From assembly GCA_026004535.1 (NCBI GenBank), contig BPJI01000005.1:1-31038 (forward strand): a DNA stretch of 31,038 nt. Direction: 5' to 3'. The DNA is from Candidatus Parcubacteria bacterium (GTDB lineage Bacteria; Patescibacteria; Paceibacteria; UBA6257; HR35). Each line of letters begins with the position of its first letter. Position 1 is the first letter of the stretch. Both the position numbers and the translations under genes were made by a program. The notes below the pieces were generated by a model. That model had not been told where the DNA came from. It made no database searches and saw only the letters and a program-made list of their open reading frames with translations. Positions 24,318 to 29,530 of this stretch are shown piece after piece.

Positions 24318-25091
24318 TTAAAACGACCTCTTATTTTTGCGCTCTTCCTGGGCTATTTCTTCCTGAATTTTTGCGTATTTTTGATAACCCCAGTCACTTT
24401 GTAAACTTTTACTTTGAGATAATTCTTTTATTTTTTCCCTTAAAAGTCTATATTTTTTATCACAATCAAGGCACCTCCATTCGTACGGACTTATTTGAAC
24501 AACATTAATTTCGGGCACATAACGACGACAAGTAACACAAAGAAACATTTCTGGTTTTTTCTCCCTTAAGGAGTTTGAATTTTTTGTTTCTTTATAATAT
24601 ATTCTTTTGTCTATTTCTATTTTGTCTATTTCTCTTTTGGTATGCATATTTGTGCACACCCCGTGTGCATATTTATGCATACCCCCCTGCATATTTATGC
24701 ACACCCCCGAACTGTTCGTTAAATAAATACGCCGAAATGTCCCCTTGCCCCCTTTTTCTGTTTCTCGTTTTATCAAGTTCTTGGATTCCAGATCTACTAA
24801 AAGATTTTGTATTGTTCGTCTTTCAAGTCCCAAACGCTGACCCAAATATTCATCCGTAGCAATACAATAACCACTTTTTCTTGTAAGGGCTACAATTTCA
24901 GCATATAAAAGCTTGGCATTAGCACTCAAATCCCTTCTTTCAAGAATTTCAACAGGAATAATAGCAAACAAGTGCGGTTCAAAAATAGCTTCTAATTTCT
25001 CTAAAGTATCTATCCCTCTATCCACAAGAAAATCAATCATTTTTTGCTCAATTGAGCCATTATGAGACTGATTATTAAGATGCTTTTCCAT
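24318..25091 (-). CDS. replication initiator (winged helix, lambda O-like) containing the origin
   Basis: In the 257-residue protein, residues ~38-110 form a winged helix (HLFAIIPVEILERRDLSANAKLLYAEIVALTRKSGYCIATDEYLGQRLGLERRTIQNLLVDLESKNLIKRE). Residues ~120-145 (GVCINM, GVCTNM) are a repeat encoded by iterons, and then a four-Cys zinc site follows (CVTCRRY...CLDC) and a charged C-terminus. The iterons with DnaA-box-like cores within the gene suggest that the origin is inside it, as for lambda O. Upstream are two more winged-helix genes. A longer frame from 25130 would begin inside the -10 of a promoter, so I start at 25091, after the dispersed motif. Confidence 0.8.
   Translation of the reverse strand: MEKHLNNQSHNGSIEQKMIDFLVDRGIDTLEKLEAIFEPHLFAIIPVEILERRDLSANAKLLYAEIVALTRKSGYCIATDEYLGQRLGLERRTIQNLLVDLESKNLIKRETEKGGKGTFRRIYLTNSSGVCINMQGGMHKYAHGVCTNMHTKREIDKIEIDKRIYYKETKNSNSLREKKPEMFLCVTCRRYVPEINVVQISPYEWRCLDCDKKYRLLREKIKELSQSKSLQSDWGYQKYAKIQEEIAQEERKNKRSF
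24605..24634. repeat. two 15-base AT-rich repeats (possible DNA-unwinding element)
   Basis: TTTTGTCTATTTCTA at 24605-24619 is followed directly by TTTTGTCTATTTCTC at 24620-24634, 14 of 15 bases identical. The surrounding 70 bases are pyrimidine- and AT-rich. The position beside the iterons is like the AT-rich strand-opening site of bacterial and lambdoid origins. Confidence 0.6.
24643..24707. repeat. three ~20-base iterons, candidate replication origin
   Basis: Consensus TGCATATTTRTGCAYACCCC occurs at 24643-24662, 24666-24685 and 24688-24707, 22-23 bases apart, near two helix turns. Each holds a TGCAT/ATGCA inverted repeat. The third contains TTATGCACA, a fit to the DnaA-box consensus TTATNCACA, and the first two differ from it by one base. 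Confidence 0.7.
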
Positions 25092-25128
25092 TGTTGTTTT
25101 TTTATTTAATTGGCGACCCAGTATTTTC

Positions 25129-25157
25129 ATTATACCATATTTGTTATTTCAAAACAA
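25129..25157 (-). promoter_or_regulatory. promoter before the initiator gene
   Basis: TTGTTT (25152-25157) and TATAAT (25129-25134) are 17 bases apart on the coding strand, at the end of the gene before and over it. The predicted start is near 25122, then GGGTCGCCAATTAAAT (the dispersed motif) and the ATG at 25091. Confidence 0.6.
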
Positions 25158-25159
25158 AT

Positions 25160-25540
25160 TTATTTGTTAATTTTCTGTAAATTAGAATTTTTAATAAGAA
25201 ATTCCAATAATTTATCCAACCTTACCCTAAAATATCTTCTCGGAGGAAGACCCATTACTTTTGTTTCTATTAAGGATAACTTTTTCAGGGTCTTTATAAC
25301 TTTTTCCTGTTCCCACCTACTTAAACCTAATTCTTCTTTAACTTCATTTATTGTCTTAGAAAACCACTCTGCTTTACCTTTGTTAAAATATGCATTTTCA
25401 TTATTCCAACAAATTAATCGAGATAAAAATAAACCAGCCTCTATTGAACCAAGCATCCGAACCAACGGGGGATAAAAAATAACAGGTCTTTCTTGTTCTA
25501 AAAATTGAATTACTTTTGTATTAAAATTGTCTTTTTTCAT
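25160..25540 (-). CDS. winged-helix replication-type protein
   Basis: The 126-residue protein fits the replisome-organizer-like winged-helix type: VIFYPPLVRMLGSIEAGLFLSRLICWNNENAYFNKGKAEWFSKTINEVKEELGLSRWEQEKVIKTLKKLSLIETKVMGLPPRRYFRVRLDKL. The 'ALFLSQL-W...W-KT--E---ELGLS--EQ' line and the GxPxxxYFRV end are characteristic, as I recall, of plasmid and phage replication genes. It probably binds DNA next to the origin and helps the initiator. It is the middle one of three adjacent winged-helix genes. Confidence 0.75.
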   Translation of the reverse strand: MKKDNFNTKVIQFLEQERPVIFYPPLVRMLGSIEAGLFLSRLICWNNENAYFNKGKAEWFSKTINEVKEELGLSRWEQEKVIKTLKKLSLIETKVMGLPPRRYFRVRLDKLLEFLIKNSNLQKINK

Positions 25541-25553
25541 AATTGTTTTTTAT

Positions 25554-25763
25554 TTAATTAACGACCTCCTTAAAATCTTTAAGAAATCCTTTATTTCTTA
25601 ATCTTTTTAACGAATTCAAAATACTTCCTTGATGACAATTAAGCAACCAAGCCAAAAATTCACAATGAGGAATAATTTTCGTATTCGTAAAATGAGAAAG
25701 CCAATAAATAACTGCATATACTTTTTTATCAAGGGGTTTCAAACTTCTATTAAACAATACCAA
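25554..25763 (-). CDS. winged-helix protein with no ordinary start codon for its conserved N-terminus
   Basis: The frame aligns with the initiator's winged helix: LVIIPSLVLFNRSLKPLDKKVYAVIYWLSHFTNTKIIPHCEFLAWLLNCHQGSILNSLKRLRNKGFLK. The best usual start codon is TTG at 25763, which would drop the conserved LVIIPS segment. The frame continues upstream without stop as LPKEKYLPDLVIIPS to the TAA-containing overlap at the dispersed motif, where only an ATT stands at about 25813-25815. So it may use a rare ATT start, may be a trimmed active form, or may be decaying. It lies between the SWIM gene and the second winged-helix gene. Confidence 0.65.
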   Translation of the reverse strand: MVLFNRSLKPLDKKVYAVIYWLSHFTNTKIIPHCEFLAWLLNCHQGSILNSLKRLRNKGFLKDFKEVVN

Positions 25764-25809
25764 GGATGGGATGATAACTAAATCTGGTAAATATTTTTCT
25801 TTTGGGAGT

Positions 25810-26040
25810 TTAATTAACGACCCTTTTTAATTTCCATTCCTCAATAATTTGTTCCCAATACTTTGAATGCTTACAATAACCCATAAAAACAAACCCAGGA
25901 CAATCGCAAACGATTTGCCCCGTAAAAGTATTCATATAAACAAAATATCGTTCATCATCGTCCAAATTCAAACTCTTTTTAGTTTTTTCTGAGGGTTTAT
26001 ATGTTTTTAATAAAACCCAACCATGTTCTTTCTTTTGCAT
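25810..26040 (-). CDS. SWIM-type zinc-finger protein
   Basis: The protein is 76 residues from ATG 26040: MQKKEHGWVLLKTYKPSEKTKKSLNL, then IVCDCPGFVFMGYCKHSKYWEQIIEEWK. The C-D-C...C-K-H pattern is the CxC(n)CxH of SWIM zinc fingers, which bind DNA or protein. A longer frame opens at 26133, but its extra 31 residues lie inside the preceding gene and read as a shifted copy of it, so I prefer 26040, 14 bases past that gene's stop. The last codons are the dispersed motif, giving the end RVVN. Confidence 0.7.
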   Translation of the reverse strand: MQKKEHGWVLLKTYKPSEKTKKSLNLDDDERYFVYMNTFTGQIVCDCPGFVFMGYCKHSKYWEQIIEEWKLKRVVN

Positions 26041-26053
26041 AGGATTTAAAATT

Positions 26054-26512
26054 TTAATCAATAAGGAACTCTTCTTGTTCAGTTTCTTCAGGAATTCTTT
26101 TTCTAACTGGCTCATCTTCAAGGAAAATGGCAATTTTTTCTTTGTCTAAATCGGATAATTCTTGACGCTTTGGTAAAAGTTCAACTTCATAACTAATAGC
26201 CCATCTATTCTGAGCAATAGTTTTCCTTCTGGCAGTTAAATTAAAAACAGAACCCACATCAGCGTCTTTTAAGCCTCCTATCAGGGTAAAGCTCGTTGTT
26301 AAAACCGTATAATATTCTCCATCAGTTAAATCTCGCCACAAATAATTTAGGGCTACTTTTTCTTCATTGCTATTTAAATCTTTTATTTTTCTGGTTTTAA
26401 CAGCAAGATACATCAGATTAAACCATCTTTTTTCTGAATCTTTGCCAAGTTTTAATGACAGACGCTGAAAAGGATATGTTTGGGATAAAAATTCTTTTTC
26501 TATCTCACTCAT
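26054..26512 (-). CDS. unknown protein with acidic C-terminal tail, possibly ssDNA-binding
   Basis: The 152-residue protein has a helical start, a central beta-rich region (EEKVALNYLWRDLTDGEYYTVLTTSFTLIGGLKDADVGSVFNLTARRKTIAQNRWAISYEVELLPKR) that could be an OB-like barrel, and a strongly acidic end (FLEDEPVRKRIPEETEQEEFLID). SSB-type proteins often end in an acidic tip, and its place just after the early promoter, before the replication genes, fits that. No family signature is clear. I hold the ssDNA-binding idea loosely. Confidence 0.6.
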   Translation of the reverse strand: MSEIEKEFLSQTYPFQRLSLKLGKDSEKRWFNLMYLAVKTRKIKDLNSNEEKVALNYLWRDLTDGEYYTVLTTSFTLIGGLKDADVGSVFNLTARRKTIAQNRWAISYEVELLPKRQELSDLDKEKIAIFLEDEPVRKRIPEETEQEEFLID

Positions 26513-26690
26513 TAAGTAATTCTTGAATTAATTTAGCGACGCTTTGTTTATCATAAAGTTTTCTCTTCAGGCCGATCCTCTTTGTTTTTATCTTGTCTTT
26601 AAACTTTGAAATTACATAAGAAATATTGATATTCGTAAAACCAGCATCGGCAAACATTCTAATTACTTCCCTTAATGGTATCCATTCCAT
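26505..26690 (-). CDS. small HTH protein (excisionase/MerR-like)
   Basis: The 61-residue protein is one winged HTH: EWIPLREVIRMFADAGFTNINISYVISKFKDKIKTKRIGLKRKLYDKQSVAKLIQEL. The pattern WI-LREV...A-FTN-NISYVISKFKDKI-T-R-G-KR-YD--SV--LI is the excisionase-like DNA-binding type found in phage regulators. It is the first gene after the consensus promoter at 26731-26758 and overlaps the next gene by eight bases. It is likely an early regulator. Confidence 0.7.
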   Translation of the reverse strand: MEWIPLREVIRMFADAGFTNINISYVISKFKDKIKTKRIGLKRKLYDKQSVAKLIQELLNE

Positions 26691-26730
26691 CTTTAAATAA
26701 ATTTTTTAATTACCGACCTTTAACAATCTA

Positions 26731-26758
26731 ATTATAACTCATTTTTGAAAAATGTCAA
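26731..26758 (-). promoter_or_regulatory. consensus early promoter
   Basis: TTGACA (26753-26758) and TATAAT (26731-26736) are exact, with a 16-base spacer. It follows the terminator at 26821-26853 and reads toward the small HTH gene. The leader begins with AAAGGTCGGTAATTAAAA, so the dispersed motif lies within the first 20 bases of this mRNA. Confidence 0.85.
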
Positions 26759-26820
26759 ATTTTTCAATTGGGGTACAATCCAATCAAAACAGCCATTTTT
26801 GTTAGATTTTAATCCCAAAG

Positions 26821-26853
26821 AAAAAAGGGGGAATGGTTTAAGGCCACTCCCCC
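26821..26853 (-). terminator. intrinsic terminator
   Basis: On the coding strand GGGGGAGTGG and CCATTCCCCC form a 10-pair stem with one G-U pair and a seven-base loop, followed by six U. It ends the transcript that includes the Cas4-like fragment, just before the early promoter. Confidence 0.85.
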
Positions 26854-26873
26854 TTGTTGGGACTAAGGAAGCC

Positions 26874-27161
26874 TCACTGAGTAGAGGGTTTGGTCTGCCA
26901 CATATCCCCAAGAATGAACCGCCAGGACGCTCCATCCTTCTGCACCATCCTATGAAAAACGATGCCGCCTCCCAAGAGCAGAACAACCTCATCTGGAATT
27001 TCTTCGGGAGATTTGCCTGATAACTCCGAATAGTAGTTGTACTGCCTGCGAACGCAACTCCACGAAAGCACAGAAGGACGATAGACGCCAACTTGAACTG
27101 GTTGAGGATGGGAAGCAAAGTACCTTCGCCGAAGTTCATCGGCAAGTAATTGTTTCAGCAT
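26874..27161 (-). pseudogene. truncated Cas4-like PD-(D/E)XK protein
   Basis: The 95-residue product (start ATG 27161) has YRPSVLSWSCVRRQYNYYSELSGKSPEEIPDEVVLLLGGGIVFHRMVQ. This is the N-terminal block of Cas4/RecB-like nucleases: a Cys for the Fe-S cluster, the RRQYY helix and the GxxxHxxVQ motif. The part with the catalytic Asp, Glu-x-Lys and last Cys cluster is missing: after DGASWRF the frame diverges and stops. An ATG at 27215 would add 18 residues, but AGGAGG at 27171-27176 lies nine bases before 27161. The local G+C is far higher than in the neighbours, a sign of acquisition. It is called a pseudogene because the catalytic end is gone, though the N-part could still be made. Confidence 0.65.
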
Positions 27162-27170
27162 TGTCTTTCT

Positions 27171-27176
27171 CCTCCT
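27171..27176 (-). promoter_or_regulatory. perfect Shine-Dalgarno of the Cas4-like gene
   Basis: AGGAGG on the coding strand, nine bases before the ATG at 27161. Most genes in the window have no such site, which marks this gene as foreign and fixes its start. Confidence 0.8.
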
Positions 27177-27192
27177 TTGGTTTAGAGTGCGT

Positions 27193-27213
27193 GGTGAGAA
27201 TTTCATCCTCACC
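27193..27213. repeat. hairpin in the leader of the Cas4-like gene
   Basis: GGTGAG (27193-27198) and CTCACC (27208-27213) are exact arms around a nine-base loop. It lies 17 bases upstream of the SD and could be an operator or an RNA structure. Confidence 0.45.
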
Positions 27214-27289
27214 ATTCTGGAGGCATAGATGGCTGGAGAAAATTACCACCGTTGGGAGATAAAATTGTAGAGTGCCTGCCTCCAGAATG
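27213..27289. repeat. 13-base perfect inverted repeat
   Basis: CATTCTGGAGGCA (27213-27225) and TGCCTCCAGAATG (27277-27289) are exact reverse complements 51 bases apart. They bracket the stop of the 27243 gene and the leader of the Cas4-like gene. Confidence 0.6.
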
Positions 27290-27491
27290 CTGAGGCTTTA
27301 GCCCCAGCAATCTTATCTTGATTTTTTACCTGATTTTTTAGCTTTCTTATTGCCTTTTGGCATTGTTTGTGGTTGAAATTAATCCGACCATCCTCTCTAA
27401 ATCGTTTGTAGAGAGGTTTTTTCTGAAACCAAGTATATTGATACTTGGCTGTTGAAAAAAAAGCGAATGGTGAAATCCTAGAAGGATACAT
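27243..27491 (-). CDS. small basic protein, paralogue of the gene at 18293-18646
   Basis: The protein is 82 residues from ATG 27491; a TTG at 27497 is another possible start. YPSRISPFAFFSTAKYQYTWFQKKPLYKRFREDG aligns with the middle of the 18293 protein, including the Y-x-YTW-xx-KK box, and is followed by a basic helix (QKAIRKLKNQVKNQDK). The end (AGAKASAFWRQALYNFISQRW) lies in the high G+C island and has no counterpart, so the C-terminus may have come with the insertion. Function unknown. Confidence 0.6.
   Translation of the reverse strand: MYPSRISPFAFFSTAKYQYTWFQKKPLYKRFREDGRINFNHKQCQKAIRKLKNQVKNQDKIAGAKASAFWRQALYNFISQRW
27289..27308 (-). repeat. nine-pair hairpin at the edge of the island
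   Basis: GCTGGGGCT and AGCCTCAGC pair over nine positions with one G-U and a two-base loop, inside the 3' part of the 27243 gene. No U run follows, so it is not a standard terminator. It marks one end of the high G+C segment. Confidence 0.5.
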
Positions 27492-27568
27492 TTCCAAAAA
27501 CCACGATTTTATTTGATTTTTTAGTGTTCAGTCAAAACTACAAAAAACCCTGATAAAATCTATGTTTT

Positions 27569-27680
27569 TTACATTTCTTCGTCTTCTTCCAATTCTTTCA
27601 TCTCTTCTTCGGCTAATTCTTCCCAAGAAGGTTCTTCTTCCTCTTCCAATGGTTCCTCAAGAATAGTTTCCTCTTCCATT
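27569..27680 (-). CDS. small acidic protein broken by CTT-TGA
   Basis: The start ATG at 27680 lies ~20 bases after a copy of the dispersed motif. Seven codons (MEEETIL) are followed by TGA. Reading on after a +1 shift at CTT-T gives EEPLEEEEEPSWEELAEEEMKELEEDEEM and a TAA at 27569, a coherent acidic peptide. CTT-TGA is the core of the RF2 programmed frameshift site, and GAAGAGGA lies a few bases upstream, so a recoding event is conceivable. A simple one-base insertion in a T run is equally possible. No domain is recognised. Confidence 0.5.
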
Positions 27681-27705
27681 ATAGAATTAAATCGTTAAAA
27701 CGACC

Positions 27706-27918
27706 TTATAAAACCTTATCCAAAGCAGTATTTTGTTTTAGCCAGTTTCTTAGCATATTTAAGACAACAAAAAGAACATAAAAGACAAGAACTTGAACGC
27801 TTGGATTTTCACTAACTGGAGGTAAATTACTGGCTAATGTAGTTAAACCCCCAGTTAACACTAGGACAATTACTTGAACAATTGCCTTTTTAAAACTTAC
27901 CCACCAAGAGTATTTCAT
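27706..27918 (-). CDS. two-helix membrane protein, holin candidate
   Basis: In the 70-residue protein, residues ~10-30 (KAIVQVIVLVLTGGLTTLA) and ~42-60 (SVQVLVFYVLFVVLNMLRNWL) are two membrane helices joined by a short Pro-rich turn, with a basic start and end. The size and plan fit small phage holins. It follows directly the peptidase with a peptidoglycan-binding domain, so the two may form a lysis cassette. A copy of the dispersed motif precedes the start. Confidence 0.65.
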   Translation of the reverse strand: MKYSWWVSFKKAIVQVIVLVLTGGLTTLASNLPPVSENPSVQVLVFYVLFVVLNMLRNWLKQNTALDKVL

Positions 27919-27945
27919 TAAATTGATTAGATTTAATGACGACCT

Positions 27946-28992
27946 TTATCCTGTGGCAAAAATGTCATTAAATTTTTTAATACTGTTTAAATCCATTATT
28001 CCTGATACTGGCAAATTGTATGCTTTTTGAAAATCTCTAACTGCTTGTCTTGTAATTCCTCCATAATAACCAGTACACTCTTGATTTGCTGGAAAATAAC
28101 CAAGCCATTGTAGGCCTATCTGTAATTTAACTACTTCGGTTCCTCTATTACCAATTTGGATTAGATTAGTATTAAGATAAATTTTTGGCTTATTTGAAGA
28201 TTGTGGTTGATATTTAAAATCAATAAGATAAGCACCCAAAACAACTCCATTTTTAAATTGATTTTCGGTAACAATCCCTAGGCCTCCTATTCCCCAATTA
28301 TCTCTACCCCAGCTATTTTGAAAAATTAAAGCTTTTTTGCCTTTGTAAAGAGTGTAATCAGTAAAAACAATAGCGTGTCCATATTTGCCATTTTTGTCTA
28401 AAACTACTTCAGGATTAGCAAAGCCTCTATCATTAAACCTAACTCCAGCTAAAATTCCCTTTTTTGTTTCTTCTATTGTTCCAGCAATTATGTCAATATC
28501 TAAAGGAAGAAAAACATAAGAATTAGCTTTATAAATTTGAGCAGTCCATCTTGCATTTGGAGTATCATCTTTAACTCTCATTTGTTCTTCATTCATATTT
28601 AAAGATGGCATTTGTTGTTCTAAACAGGTTCCTTCTTTTCTTGCTATTTCTAATGCTTGTAAATAAAACATACCTCCACCATCTGGTACATAACCACGAG
28701 AATAAATAAAGCGAGCGCTTAAGACTTCAAACTTTCCTTCCTCAAGATAATTTTCAATACCTAAAACAAGAGCTAAGGAGTGTCCGACACAGGAGCTTGA
28801 TGAAGATTGATTTCTTATAGGTTCAAATTTTCTCCACTGATTTACTGGTTTTTCTTGCCAATTTGGAGAAGGATAGGATTTGAAAATTTCTTCAGTATGG
28901 AAATTTCTTTCATCAAGATGTTCCTTTTCGTCTCCTAACCAACCAGTTCCAAATTGTTCTTTCTGAAACCACCTTTTTAAAAATTTAAGCAT
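27946..28992 (-). CDS. papain-like cysteine peptidase with peptidoglycan-binding domain (lysin candidate)
   Basis: In the 348-residue protein, residues ~55-260 form a papain-like C1 peptidase: Gln62 and Cys68 in IRNQSSSSSCVGHSLA, His206 in YGHAIVFTDY, and Asn226 in FQNSWGRDNWGIGG. Residues ~275-345 are a peptidoglycan-binding domain (LIQIGNRGTEVVKLQIGLQWLGYF...CTGYYGGITRQAVRDFQKAYNLPVSG). There is no signal peptide. Next to a holin-like gene, it would be an endolysin that cuts the peptide part of the wall; a virion-bound entry role is also possible. Papain-type lysins are unusual, as most use CHAP or NlpC/P60 folds. Confidence 0.8.
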   Translation of the reverse strand: MLKFLKRWFQKEQFGTGWLGDEKEHLDERNFHTEEIFKSYPSPNWQEKPVNQWRKFEPIRNQSSSSSCVGHSLALVLGIENYLEEGKFEVLSARFIYSRGYVPDGGGMFYLQALEIARKEGTCLEQQMPSLNMNEEQMRVKDDTPNARWTAQIYKANSYVFLPLDIDIIAGTIEETKKGILAGVRFNDRGFANPEVVLDKNGKYGHAIVFTDYTLYKGKKALIFQNSWGRDNWGIGGLGIVTENQFKNGVVLGAYLIDFKYQPQSSNKPKIYLNTNLIQIGNRGTEVVKLQIGLQWLGYFPANQECTGYYGGITRQAVRDFQKAYNLPVSGIMDLNSIKKFNDIFATG

Positions 28993-29033
28993 TTTGGGAT
29001 TTAATTGGTAGATGGAACCTCCACATACTTCTT

Positions 29034-29285
29034 TTAAGAAATTTCAACGCTTTCTTTTTTTGCTTTTTTAGGTTTTTCTTTCTTTACAAATACAAAAGTT
29101 GTAGATCCACTATTACCAGTTATTCCCAACAATTCATAATTCTGATTTTTATATAAATATTCTGCTAAAATTCTATTTTCTGTAATAACAAAAAAATCTT
29201 CTGTATTAAAGACCGCAATCAAAGAATTATTTTCATCATAAAGATGAGTTGTATTCGGAGCAATTTGTTTTACTGAAATCTTCAT
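29034..29285 (-). CDS. small paralogous protein A
   Basis: The 83-residue protein has its core FFVITENRILAEYLYKNQNYELLGITGNSGSTTFVFVKKEK matching the neighbour's core residue for residue in pattern (see 29305-29529). It starts with a short beta part (VKQIAPNTTHLYDENNSLIAVF) and ends with a basic tail (KPKKAKKES). Proteins of this plan (VTxxxxLAEYLxxxNYELL...FVFxxK) occur near phage late genes, as I recall, with unknown function. The leader carries a variant of the dispersed motif (GGTCATAATTAAA). Confidence 0.65.
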   Translation of the reverse strand: MKISVKQIAPNTTHLYDENNSLIAVFNTEDFFVITENRILAEYLYKNQNYELLGITGNSGSTTFVFVKKEKPKKAKKESVEIS

Positions 29286-29304
29286 ATTTTTTTATCAAAT
29301 TTAA

Positions 29305-29529
29305 TTATGACCTTTTTATTAACACAAAAACAACCTTTTGATTATTTAAGTTAAAATGCGTACTTAAAATTTCAAAATTCATATGTTTAATAAGATAATC
29401 AACAACTTTTAATTTGTCTGATAAAACAATCCCCTGTTCTTTGGGAAATTCTAATATAGTTTGTTTTTGATTATCTTCCTTGATTTCTATCAATTTAATA
29501 AAATTTTTATCTTCTTCTTTGGTTATCAT
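29305..29529 (-). CDS. small paralogous protein B
   Basis: The core of the 74-residue protein, GIVLSDKLKVVDYLIKHMNFEILSTHFNLNNQKVVFVLIKR, aligns with that of the neighbour, with a shared pattern of YL-x-N-(Y/F)E-(L/I)L and a final VFV. The start is helical and charged (TKEEDKNFIKLIEIKEDNQKQTILEFPKEQ). The two genes look like a tandem duplication that has diverged strongly. It begins one base after the preceding gene's stop. Function unknown. Confidence 0.65.
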   Translation of the reverse strand: MITKEEDKNFIKLIEIKEDNQKQTILEFPKEQGIVLSDKLKVVDYLIKHMNFEILSTHFNLNNQKVVFVLIKRS

Positions 29530-29530
29530 T

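Noticed and set aside
24318..25130. Longer start (25130) for the initiator gene
   Set aside because: That ATG overlaps the -10 element and would precede the likely transcript start.
26040..26133. Longer start for the SWIM-type gene
   Set aside because: The extra part is an out-of-frame reading of the gene before it, and a suitable ATG lies right after that gene's stop.
26732..27145. A 137-codon minus-strand frame across the terminator and the Cas4-like gene
   Set aside because: It reads the intrinsic terminator and promoter as coding, and is a shifted reading of the Cas4-like gene. The frame with the Shine-Dalgarno and Cas4-like motifs is preferred.
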